Source: Cupriavidus necator A5-1
GTDB taxonomy: Bacteria > Pseudomonadota > Gammaproteobacteria > Burkholderiales > Burkholderiaceae
DNA length: 64,000 nucleotides
Assembly (NCBI RefSeq): GCF_000744095.1
Contig: NZ_JQLI01000008.1
Coordinates: forward strand, 434,001-498,000
Direction of reading: 5' to 3'
Both the position numbers and the translations under genes were made by a program. The notes under the pieces were generated by a model. The model did no database searches. It was not told where the DNA came from and was given only the letters and a program-made list of their open reading frames with translations. Positions 16,115-26,084 of this stretch are shown piece by piece (the first letter of the stretch is position 1; each line of letters starts with the position of its first letter).

Positions 16115-16942
16115 ATGTCCGAATTCGAAGAAGACGACGCCAAGCTGCGTTCCGGGATCCAGTCCATCGAGGTGGGCTTCAAACTGTTGCAGGCGCTGGC
16201 GGCATCGCCGCGCGCGATGATGCTGCGCGACCTGGCCGCGGCCGCCGGCATGAACCCAGCCAAGGCGCACCGCTACCTGGTCAGCTTCATGCGGCTGGGG
16301 GCGGTGGCGCAGGACCCGGTCAGCGGGCGCTATGACCTGGGGCCATTCGCGCTGCAGCTGGGGCTGGCGGGGCTGAACCGGCTCGACCCGGTCAAGAAGG
16401 CGCGCCCGATCCTGTCGCAGCTGCGCGACGAGATCGACCTGACCGCCGGCATCGCGGTCTGGGGCAACCACGGCCCCACCATCGTCCACTGGGAGGAATC
16501 CAGCCACCCCGTCACCGTCAGCCTGCGCCTGGGCGACGTGATGCCGATGCTGAACTCCGCCACCGGCCGCCTGTACGGCGCCTACCTGCCGCGCAAGCAG
16601 ACGCTGCCGCTGATCGAGCGCGAACTGGGTGCGCGCGGCAACGATGGCGTGCCGGACATGCCGCGCTCGCTGGCCGAGTACGATGCGATCTGCGCCGAGG
16701 TGCGCGCCCATGGTGCCGCGCGCACGCGGGGCGGGGTGCTGCCGGGCATCAATGCATTCTCGATGCCGGTGTTCGACGCCAACGGCCACCTTTCGATGGG
16801 ACTGATCGTACTGGGCGCGCAAAGCATATTCGATGCAGAATGGGGCGGTACGATGGATTGCCGCGTACGCGACATCGCCCAACAGCTCTCATCGGAACTC
16901 GGCTACCTTGGTGCCGCCCCTCCGGCCGGACAAACCGGCTAA
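16115..16942 (+). CDS. IclR-family transcriptional regulator
   Basis: A 275-residue regulator with an N-terminal winged helix-turn-helix (about 10-75; SIEVGFKLLQALAASPRAMMLRDLA, then AKAHRYLVSFMRLGAV) and a C-terminal IclR ligand-binding domain (LSQLRDEIDLTAGIAVWG to the end). It is divergent from the Bug receptor and FAH-family genes and is the natural candidate for their regulator. The ATG at 16115 directly precedes MSEFEEDDAKLRSGIQSIE. Its 3' end overlaps the proposed start of the DUF3108 gene. Confidence 0.92.
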   Translation: MSEFEEDDAKLRSGIQSIEVGFKLLQALAASPRAMMLRDLAAAAGMNPAKAHRYLVSFMRLGAVAQDPVSGRYDLGPFALQLGLAGLNRLDPVKKARPILSQLRDEIDLTAGIAVWGNHGPTIVHWEESSHPVTVSLRLGDVMPMLNSATGRLYGAYLPRKQTLPLIERELGARGNDGVPDMPRSLAEYDAICAEVRAHGAARTRGGVLPGINAFSMPVFDANGHLSMGLIVLGAQSIFDAEWGGTMDCRVRDIAQQLSSELGYLGAAPPAGQTG

Positions 16943-18002
16943 ACCCGACCCGGGCCCCCGCCACCCCGCGCGGCCCGGCACGGATCCCCGCGTCTGGCGC
17001 CGGCGACGCTGGATCATCGTCATTGCGCTGGTCCTGCTGGTCCACCTGCTGGCCGTGGTGGGCTTCGTGCGCATGCCGGGGCCGCTGATCCCGGTGGACG
17101 TCACCAACACGCCCACGCTGGAAGCGGTCTTGCTGCCGCCGCCCAAGCCACCCGCCCCGCCCAGGCCGCTCCCCGCCCCGCGTCCGCGCCCGAAACCGGC
17201 CGCGCCGACCCCTGCCCCAGAAGCGCAAGAGACGCCTGCGCCACCCCTTGCCACCAGCCCGCAAGGCCCGGCCGAGATGGCATCCGGTACTGGCGGCGAA
17301 GGTACTGGGGCCGGACCCGCGGCGCCGCCCGCTGCACCGAATGGTGGGGGTGCCCCGGATGGCACCCGCTACAACGCGCCGCCGTCGGCCACGATGCACT
17401 ACGCCAGCTTCGTCAACGGCGTGCAGAACCCGGACGGCCTGATCCGCTGGGAGCAGGACGGCAAGCGCTACCGGCTCGCGGTGGAGACCCGTGTGCTGTG
17501 GTTCAAGTTCGCCTTCCAGAGCAGCGGCGCGATGGTCGAGCAGGGACTGTTGCCGGAGCGCTACGAAGAGCGCCGCCGCAACAAGCTGGAGGCCTCGCGC
17601 TTCGACGCCGCGACCGGCGCCGCCGTGCTGGCCTCGGGCGCCCAGGCACAATTCCCGCCCGGGGCGCAGGACCGCTTCAGTGTCTTCCTCCAGCTCGTGG
17701 GCCTGCTGCGCGGCAACCCGCAGCGCTACACCACGCCCGGTGTGACGGAAACGTTCCTCGTGGCCGATACACGCGATGTGGAACCCATGCAAGTGCAGTA
17801 TGTTGGAGAAGACGAGATCGATACCGGCCAGGGCCTGATACGTGCCAAGCACTTCGTGCGGCTGCAGCGCCGCGCCAACGACCGCCGCCGCGTCGAACTG
17901 TGGCTGGCCCAGTCGCTGGGCTGGATGCCGGTGCGGCTGCGCCAGACCGAGCCCGACGGGACCCAGATCGACCTGGTATATCGCGGCGCCGAGGGCCGGT
18001 AG
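16911..18002 (+). CDS. DUF3108 domain protein, single-pass, proline-rich
   Basis: About 363 residues from a GTG at 16911, overlapping the iclR end by 32 bases; an ATG at 16833 would overlap more deeply and is less likely. The layout is a basic cytosolic start, one membrane helix (IIVIALVLLVHLLAVVGFV), a long Pro/Ala linker (KPPAPPRPLPAPRPRPKP) that could span the periplasm, and a C-terminal DUF3108 domain from about TMHYASFVNGVQNPDGLI. The layout superficially resembles TonB, but the C-terminal domain does not. Function is unknown; DUF3108 proteins are probably periplasmic beta-rich proteins. Confidence 0.8.
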   Translation: MPPLRPDKPAKPDPGPRHPARPGTDPRVWRRRRWIIVIALVLLVHLLAVVGFVRMPGPLIPVDVTNTPTLEAVLLPPPKPPAPPRPLPAPRPRPKPAAPTPAPEAQETPAPPLATSPQGPAEMASGTGGEGTGAGPAAPPAAPNGGGAPDGTRYNAPPSATMHYASFVNGVQNPDGLIRWEQDGKRYRLAVETRVLWFKFAFQSSGAMVEQGLLPERYEERRRNKLEASRFDAATGAAVLASGAQAQFPPGAQDRFSVFLQLVGLLRGNPQRYTTPGVTETFLVADTRDVEPMQVQYVGEDEIDTGQGLIRAKHFVRLQRRANDRRRVELWLAQSLGWMPVRLRQTEPDGTQIDLVYRGAEGR

Positions 18003-18052
18003 CCCCGCCGCCGACACTGACTGACGCATTGCCAACTGCAAGGAGCCCAGCC

Positions 18053-18895
18053 ATGACCGATGCCATGCCACCCGCCGAAACCCGCCGCATCCGCGCCGAT
18101 GGCGCCGACATCTATGTGCGGCTGGACGGTGCCGACGGGCCGTGGGTGATCCTGGCCCACGCACTGGGCGCCAACCACACGCTCTGGGACGCCACCGCGC
18201 AGCACCTGGCCTCGCGCTACCGCGTGGTGCGCCCCGACCTGCGCGGCCACGGCGCCAGCGATGCGCCGCTTGGCCCTTACACCATGACGCGGCTGGCCGA
18301 CGACGTCGTCGCGGTCATGGACGCGCTGGAGATACCGCAGGCGCATTTCTGCGGCATTTCCGTCGGCGGCATGGTCGGGCAGACGCTGGGGCTGCGCCAT
18401 GCCGAGCGGCTGTTGTCGCTGGCGCTGGTGGCCACCAACAGCCAGACGCCGATGGAAGCGCACCCGATGTGGCATAACCGCATTGGCCAGGCCGAGGCGC
18501 ACGGCATGGCCGGCATGGCCGAAGCCACGCTCGAGCGTTGGCTCACGGCCCCGTTCCGTGCCAGCCATCCCGAAGAAGTGTCGCGGATCCGCGACATGCT
18601 GGTGGCCACCCAAGTGCGCGGATATGTGGGTGTGGCCGAGGCCATCATGGCTTTTGACCTGACCGGCGCGCTTTCCCGCATACATTGTCCTACGCTGGTA
18701 GTAGCGGGCGAGCAAGACCAGGGCGCCTCGGTGGCGATGGCACAGAGCATCGCCGCTGCCATCCCCGGCGCCCGGCTTGAAGTCATGCCACAGGCGGCGC
18801 ACCTGGTTCATGTGGAGCAGCCCGAGCGCTTCCACGCCGTCCTGGACGCTTTTCTCGGCAACGCCGCATGCGGAGGCCAGTGCGACGTTCCGTGA
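18053..18895 (+). CDS. Alpha/beta hydrolase, 3-oxoadipate enol-lactonase-like
   Basis: A 280-residue alpha/beta hydrolase. It has the oxyanion segment LAHALGANHTLWD, DLRGHGASDAP, the nucleophile elbow GISVGGMVGQTLG (Ser in G-x-S-x-G), the acidic residue region TLVVAGEQDQGAS and the catalytic histidine in QAAHLVHVEQP. This pattern is close to PcaD, which hydrolyses 3-oxoadipate enol-lactone, but no other beta-ketoadipate genes are adjacent, so the substrate is uncertain. AAGGAG lies 8 bases before the ATG. Confidence 0.82.
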   Translation: MTDAMPPAETRRIRADGADIYVRLDGADGPWVILAHALGANHTLWDATAQHLASRYRVVRPDLRGHGASDAPLGPYTMTRLADDVVAVMDALEIPQAHFCGISVGGMVGQTLGLRHAERLLSLALVATNSQTPMEAHPMWHNRIGQAEAHGMAGMAEATLERWLTAPFRASHPEEVSRIRDMLVATQVRGYVGVAEAIMAFDLTGALSRIHCPTLVVAGEQDQGASVAMAQSIAAAIPGARLEVMPQAAHLVHVEQPERFHAVLDAFLGNAACGGQCDVP

Positions 18896-19120
18896 CAAGC
18901 AACACACTGATGTAGAACGCTCAAGAAACTTGTTGCATTGGCCGATGCCCAACCTATGTCAGGCAGAAAATCGTGGCAACGTGGTGACCCGCACCGGCAG
19001 CTTGATTTCCCGCAGGTCATCCCAAGTTTGGAGGTAAAGCCGCGGCGCCCCCCTCAAGGCATCAACGAGGCAAGAATCACAAGGGCATGCCGCCCATCCA
19101 TGACGCCCAGGAGGTGTGCC

Positions 19121-19378
19121 ATGCAAATGATCTACAACAGCGACAACTACTGCATCGTTGAATTCGGTGCGGATGTCGATCAGGCGCCGCTTGAGTTCGG
19201 CGGCTATGAAATCGTCGACAAGAACCTGAAGCGCGAGATTTTCCTTGGTGGACATCTGGCCGAAAGCTTCCGCGCCGATGTGAAGCGCCTGATTGAAAGC
19301 GAGCCATCCGTGGAGGAAGTCGATGACTTCCTTGGCAAGTTCGACAATGTGATGACGCACCCGCTGGTGATGCACTGA
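19121..19378 (+). CDS. DUF3567 family protein
   Basis: An 85-residue small protein, found mainly in Burkholderiales, beginning MQMIYNSDNYCIVEFGAD. A strong AGGAGGTG lies 6 bases before the ATG, which decides this start over a longer upstream extension. A classical terminator follows 22 bases after the stop, so it is an independent unit. Function is unknown. Confidence 0.88.
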   Translation: MQMIYNSDNYCIVEFGADVDQAPLEFGGYEIVDKNLKREIFLGGHLAESFRADVKRLIESEPSVEEVDDFLGKFDNVMTHPLVMH

Positions 19379-19400
19379 GCGGCTTTGCCATGAACAGTCA

Positions 19401-19425
19401 CGCCCGCTTCGGCGGGCGTTTTTGT
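19401..19425 (+). terminator. Rho-independent terminator after DUF3567 gene
   Basis: A CGCCCGC stem with TTCG loop and GCGGGCG, followed by TTTTTGTTTT. Confidence 0.9.
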
Positions 19426-19448
19426 TTTCTGGGCGCAGCGTGCCGCGC

Positions 19449-19841
19449 TCAGTACTGCTCCCACGGCAGCCCGTCATGGCGCCAGCCGTTGAGCGTATTG
19501 CGGTGGCGCTGCGCGTCGAGGTCGCCCTCGAAGCCATGCAGCACGTAGCAGACGTTGGAAAAGCCCGCGCCTTCCAGCGCCCGCGCCGCCGCCGACGAGC
19601 GGTTGCCGCTGCGGCAGATCAGCAGCACCGGCCGCGCCGAGGCCTGGCCGGCCAGCTTCTTCACCACCTGTACGAAGTGCGGGTTGACCTCCCAGTCCGG
19701 GCCGTCGTTCCACGGCACGTTGTGGGCGCCCTTGGGGTGGCCGACGAACAGGTATTCCATCTCGCTGCGGCAGTCGATGAAAAGCGTCTCGGGCGTTTGC
19801 TCCAGCAGGGCCTGGGCGTCGGCGGGGATGAGGTGTTGCAT
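19449..19841 (-). CDS. Rhodanese-like domain protein
   Basis: A 130-residue single rhodanese domain. The active-site loop is LLICRSGNRSSAAA with the catalytic cysteine, preceded by FIDCRSEMEYLFVGHPKGAHNVPW. It would carry persulfide sulfur or act as a sulfurtransferase in the cytoplasm. No signal peptide is seen from the ATG at 19841; a start 33 bases upstream is possible. It is divergent from metH. Confidence 0.88.
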   Translation of the reverse strand: MQHLIPADAQALLEQTPETLFIDCRSEMEYLFVGHPKGAHNVPWNDGPDWEVNPHFVQVVKKLAGQASARPVLLICRSGNRSSAAARALEGAGFSNVCYVLHGFEGDLDAQRHRNTLNGWRHDGLPWEQY

Positions 19842-19955
19842 GGTCGGGAAGGAACAGGGCGCGGAAGTGCCCATGTGGTGACGGTTACGTCTCTCAGTGT
19901 AGGCGCCGGAACGTCCGACAGGCAACCACTGGCGGCCGCAAGGCCTTGATACACC

Positions 19956-19964
19956 TGATAAAAT
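19956..19964 (+). promoter_or_regulatory. Extended -10 promoter element for metH
   Basis: TGATAAAAT fits an extended -10 (TGnTAnAAT) about 82 bases before the metH ATG. The 13 bases CACCTGATAAAAT recur in front of argS. No good -35 is visible, as expected for extended -10 promoters. Confidence 0.5.
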
Positions 19965-20045
19965 CGCATCTCTTTGGCCAGCATCGGCCACAGCCGCGGC
20001 CCGCCGCCGAACCTGCGCCGGCCCGCCTTTCCAGAGTTCCCCGCC

Positions 20046-21104
20046 ATGAGTGCCCCTGAATCCCGCGCCACGCCGCGCCCCTACACCCGGGCTGCCGAGC
20101 TGCCCCGGCTGCTGCAAGAACGCATCCTGATCCTGGATGGCGCCATGGGCACCATGATCCAGCGCTACAAGCTGACCGAGGCGGACTACCGCGGCGAACG
20201 CTTCGCCGAACACAAGGTGGACGTCAAGGGCAACAACGAACTGCTGCTGCTGACGCGACCGCAGGTCATCAGCGAGATCCACGAGCAATACCTGGCCGCC
20301 GGTGCCGACCTGATCGAGACCAATACCTTCGGCGCCACCCGCGTGGCGCAGGAAGACTACAAGATGGCCAACCTGGCGTACGAGATGAACGTCGAGGCCG
20401 CGCGCCTAGCGCGCGCCGCCTGCGACAAGTACAGCACGCCCGACAAGCCGCGCTTTGTCGCCGGCGCCTTCGGCCCCACGCCCAAGACCGCCAGCATCTC
20501 GCCCGACGTCAACGACCCGGGCGCGCGCAACGTGACCTTCGAAGAGCTGCGCGTCTCGTACTACGAGCAGGGCAAGGCCCTGCTCGAAGGCGGCGCCGAT
20601 GTGTTCCTGGTCGAGACCATCTTCGACACGCTCAACGCCAAGGCGGCGCTGTTCGCCATCGACCAGCTCTTCGAGGACACCGGCGAACGCGTGCCGGTAA
20701 TGATCTCGGGTACCGTCACCGATGCCTCGGGCCGCATCCTGTCGGGCCAGACCGTGGAAGCGTTCTGGAACAGCCTGCGCCACGCCCGGCCCATCACCTT
20801 CGGCCTGAACTGCGCGCTGGGCGCCACGCTGATGCGCCCGTATATCGCCGAGCTGGCCAAGGTGTGCGACGCCGCGGTGTCGTGCTACCCCAACGCGGGT
20901 TTGCCGAACCCGATGAGCGACACGGGCTTCGACGAAACGCCTGAAGTCACCTCGTCGCTGGTGGAAGAATTCGCCGCTTCCGGACTGGTGAACCTGGTGG
21001 GCGGCTGCTGCGGCACCACCCCCGAGCATATCGCCGCCATCGCCCAGCGCGTGGCAGACAAGACCCCCCGCACCTGGCCCGGCCAGTATCGCGACGCCGC
21101 CTGA
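20046..21104 (+). CDS. metH: Methionine synthase, homocysteine S-methyltransferase part (split MetH, N-terminal)
   Basis: A 352-residue protein equal to the homocysteine-binding domain of cobalamin-dependent methionine synthase. Hallmarks are LILDGAMGTMIQRYKL, the NTFGATR segment, and the zinc ligands in FGLNCALG and GGCCGTTPEH. The remaining domains are encoded by the next gene, 17 bases downstream, so two polypeptides must assemble or cooperate to transfer a methyl group from methyltetrahydrofolate to homocysteine. The frame ends cleanly with TGA and the next gene has its own ATG, so this is a genuine split and not a sequencing frameshift. Confidence 0.94.
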   Translation: MSAPESRATPRPYTRAAELPRLLQERILILDGAMGTMIQRYKLTEADYRGERFAEHKVDVKGNNELLLLTRPQVISEIHEQYLAAGADLIETNTFGATRVAQEDYKMANLAYEMNVEAARLARAACDKYSTPDKPRFVAGAFGPTPKTASISPDVNDPGARNVTFEELRVSYYEQGKALLEGGADVFLVETIFDTLNAKAALFAIDQLFEDTGERVPVMISGTVTDASGRILSGQTVEAFWNSLRHARPITFGLNCALGATLMRPYIAELAKVCDAAVSCYPNAGLPNPMSDTGFDETPEVTSSLVEEFAASGLVNLVGGCCGTTPEHIAAIAQRVADKTPRTWPGQYRDAA

Positions 21105-21121
21105 GCCCGGAGCCTGAAAAC

Positions 21122-23869
<2,748 letters not shown>

Positions 23870-23883
23870 CCGGGTGCGACGGT

Positions 23884-23911
23884 AGTGCGGTGCCGATATC
23901 GGCACCGCACT
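23884..23911. repeat. Perfect 28-base palindrome after metH
   Basis: Fourteen-base arms without a loop (AGTGCGGTGCCGAT and its complement) begin 15 bases after the metH stop. There is no T-run, so it is not a standard terminator, though it may stall polymerase, stabilise the 3' end or bind a dimeric protein. Confidence 0.8.
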
Positions 23912-24135
23912 GCTGCCCGGGGCCTTGATGCAGCAGGGAAAACCTGCGTGGCAGGCCGCATCCGCCGAATGTCGACGTTGTTTGCGGCGCAACACAACTC
24001 CTTACACAGCCTTTCAACTCCTCACAGACCGGCGCAGCCCCGGTCCCTAGACTGAGGGCTCGATTCACGCAAACACCACGGCGTGAACACCGCGGCGAAT
24101 GTTTCGTCGCGGGGCATCCTGAAAGGAGTCCTTCC

Positions 24136-24576
24136 ATGAAGAAACTGCTGATCTCCCTGTCCGCTCTGTCGCTCGCCGCTGCTTCCTCGCTCGCCATGGC
24201 ACAAGGCACCGGCGTCTCCGTGGGTACGAAGGCCGATGCGGGCGCTTCGGTGAACGCAGCGCCGGCAACTGGCGCCGCGCAGTCGGGCCTGTCCACCGCG
24301 GGCAGCGCGGCCGAGAAGGGCCTGTCGACCGCCGGTGCGGCAACTGACAAGGGCCTGTCGGCAGCGGGTACGGCAGCGGACAAGGGCCTGTCCACCGCCG
24401 GCGCGGCGGTAGACAAGACCACCGGCGCCGCGGCCGACACCACGGGTGCGGCCAAGGCAGAGGCCGGCAGCAAGGCCAAGTCCGGCAAGCACGCCGCCAA
24501 GTCGACCAAGAAGTCGAAGGCTGACGCCAGCGTGGGCGTGGGTGCCGGTGCCGAAGCAGGCGCCAAGGCGCAGTAA
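24136..24576 (+). CDS. Exported alanine-rich protein with 11-residue repeats
   Basis: A 146-residue protein with a clear Sec signal peptide (MKKLLISLSALSLAAASSLAMA). Residues 50-93 contain four consecutive 11-residue units: SGLSTAGSAAE, KGLSTAGAATD, KGLSAAGTAAD and KGLSTAGAAVD. The C-terminal part has a lysine-rich patch (KSGKHAAKSTKKSKAD) and a glycine/alanine tail. The repeat period and composition recall amphipathic or LEA-like proteins, but no family is recognised. GAAAGGAG lies about 10 bases before the ATG and a strong terminator follows, so it is probably its own transcript. Confidence 0.8.
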   Translation: MKKLLISLSALSLAAASSLAMAQGTGVSVGTKADAGASVNAAPATGAAQSGLSTAGSAAEKGLSTAGAATDKGLSAAGTAADKGLSTAGAAVDKTTGAAADTTGAAKAEAGSKAKSGKHAAKSTKKSKADASVGVGAGAEAGAKAQ

Positions 24577-24653
24577 TTCCCTGCAGTACTAGCCCCCTGC
24601 AGTCACTGGCGCCAGGACCCTCCCGGGATTCTCCCAACCCCTGACGCGCCGCA

Positions 24654-24694
24654 GCAAAGCGGGACGGATCGCATCCGTCCCGCTTTGCGTTTGT
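24654..24694 (+). terminator. Terminator of the exported repeat-protein gene
   Basis: A perfect 16-base stem (24654-24669 with 24673-24688) and CGC loop, followed by GTTTGT. The stem is very strong although the T-run is short. Confidence 0.75.
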
Positions 24695-24795
24695 GCGTCC
24701 ATTTGTGCGCGGCGATCCGGCAAGTCCGCACCCTGCGCGGCGTGCATGCCGCATAGGCCGGCCCCATGTGCTGCGCACGCGTGTGGCCGCGCGTC

Positions 24796-24842
24796 GTGTC
24801 AGCCTGACACTGACAGCCCGCGCCGGCGCCCGGCACTACAAT
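24796..24842 (+). promoter_or_regulatory. Putative promoter and operator of the NarL-type regulator gene
   Basis: An inverted repeat GTGTCAG-C-CTGACAC (24796-24810) lies upstream of a TACAAT box (24837-24842), with a further TGACAG at 24811. Symmetry and position suggest a binding site for a dimeric regulator, possibly autoregulation. Confidence 0.45.
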
Positions 24843-24922
24843 GACAGCAACGCAAGCGGTTCCGCCTGCACCCCGACGTGCACCGGGCAGTGTGCCGGTC
24901 CGTTCTATCCGTGGAGCCCCAC

Positions 24923-25555
24923 ATGATCCGCGTCCTGATCGCTGACGATCACGAGATTGTGCGTGCCGGGCTGCGCCAGTTCATTTCCGAAGAGCCCGAC
25001 ATCCAGGTGACAGGCGAAGCCGGAAGCGGCGACCAGGTCATGGCAAAGCTGCGCGACGCCGAGTTCGATGTCCTGGTTCTCGACATCTCGATGCCTGACC
25101 GCAACGGCATCGACGTGCTCAAGCTGATCCGCCAGCGCAAGCCCGACCTGCCGGTCCTGATCCTGTCCACCTACCCGGAAGACCAGTACGCGATCAACCT
25201 GATCCGTGCCGGCGCCTCCGGCTACCTGACCAAGGAAAGCGCCCCGGACGACCTGGTCAAGGCCATCCGCACGGTGGCCCAGGGCCGGCGTTACGTGAGC
25301 GCAACCGTGGCCGACCTGCTGATCGGCGGGCTCGACAAGCCCACCGAGCAGCCGGTGCACCAGATGCTGTCCGAGCGCGAGTTCCAGATCTTCTGCAAGC
25401 TTTCGCGCGGGCAGTCCGTGTCGGTGATCGCCGACGAACTGTTTCTCAGCGTCAAGACCGTCAGTACCTATCGTTCCCGCATCCTCGAGAAAATGGGCAT
25501 GAAGACCAACGCGGACCTGACTTACTACGCCATCAAAAATGGCCTGGTCGAGTAG
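24923..25555 (+). CDS. Two-component response regulator, NarL/LuxR type
   Basis: A 210-residue regulator. The receiver domain (1-120) has the acidic pair in LIADDHE, the phospho-acceptor Asp in VLDISMPDRNG, and the conserved Lys in YLTKESAPDDL. The C-terminal LuxR-type helix-turn-helix (about 145-208) reads LSEREFQIFCKLSRGQSVS then LSVKTVSTYRSRILEKM. A lone receiver gene follows and a histidine kinase gene converges on the pair, so this is the probable output protein. Confidence 0.94.
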   Translation: MIRVLIADDHEIVRAGLRQFISEEPDIQVTGEAGSGDQVMAKLRDAEFDVLVLDISMPDRNGIDVLKLIRQRKPDLPVLILSTYPEDQYAINLIRAGASGYLTKESAPDDLVKAIRTVAQGRRYVSATVADLLIGGLDKPTEQPVHQMLSEREFQIFCKLSRGQSVSVIADELFLSVKTVSTYRSRILEKMGMKTNADLTYYAIKNGLVE

Positions 25556-25600
25556 CAGCCCGCGGCTGGGCTGTGCCGGACCGGGCGAGCAAACCTGAAT

Positions 25601-26008
25601 ATGTCGGAGCAGGCTTCGAACACTTCCTACCGGGCGCTGAGCATACTGCTGATTGAAGACTCGGCTGTCCTGCGAGGCATGCTGCTCGAATACCTGAAAG
25701 ACTTCCCGTTTATCGAGAACGTGGACTGGGCCGATACCGAGGCGATGGCCCTGCGCCTGCTCGCGGCCGGCAAGTACGATGTCGCCATCGTCGACCTGCA
25801 GCTGCGCCAGGGCAACGGCATCAATGTGCTGCGCGCGATGCAGCGCAACGGCTCCGGCACGGTGCGCATCGTCTACACCAACCATGCCCAGGTCGACATG
25901 TATCGGCGCCAGTGCGCCGAGGCTGGGGCGGACTACTTCTTCGACAAGTCGCTCGAACTGGAGCAGGTGTTCCGCGTGATCGAGGAGCACGCGGCGCCCG
26001 CGCCCTGA
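25601..26008 (+). CDS. Single-domain response regulator (receiver only)
   Basis: A 135-residue stand-alone receiver. LLIEDSAVLRG supplies the acidic pocket, AIVDLQLRQGNG the phospho-Asp, VYTNH the Thr switch and FFDKSLELEQ the Lys. There is no output domain, so it would act by protein contact or as a phosphate sink. It follows the NarL-type gene by 45 bases, in the same direction. Confidence 0.9.
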   Translation: MSEQASNTSYRALSILLIEDSAVLRGMLLEYLKDFPFIENVDWADTEAMALRLLAAGKYDVAIVDLQLRQGNGINVLRAMQRNGSGTVRIVYTNHAQVDMYRRQCAEAGADYFFDKSLELEQVFRVIEEHAAPAP

Positions 26009-26084
26009 TACCAGGCGGCGCCATGCAAGTCTGTGCGCCCGGCCACGCAGGCCGCGCGCGTCTCCCTTGATTCCTCCGCGCCCC

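Larger units (their letters stand above)
24577..24922. other. Intergenic region with terminator and response-regulator promoter
   Basis: No gene seen. It contains the terminator at 24654-24692, then from about 24790 the likely promoter of the NarL-type regulator gene with an inverted repeat. Confidence 0.7.

Noticed and set aside
19865..20045. A cobalamin, SAM or SAH riboswitch before metH
   Set aside because: metH genes often carry one, but I could not find the conserved B12-box, SAM or SAH motifs in the 180 bases upstream. A covariance search would settle it.
24280..24420. Tandem DNA repeat or CRISPR signal in the exported repeat-protein gene
   Set aside because: The periodicity is 33 bases and in frame, coding for 11-residue protein repeats.
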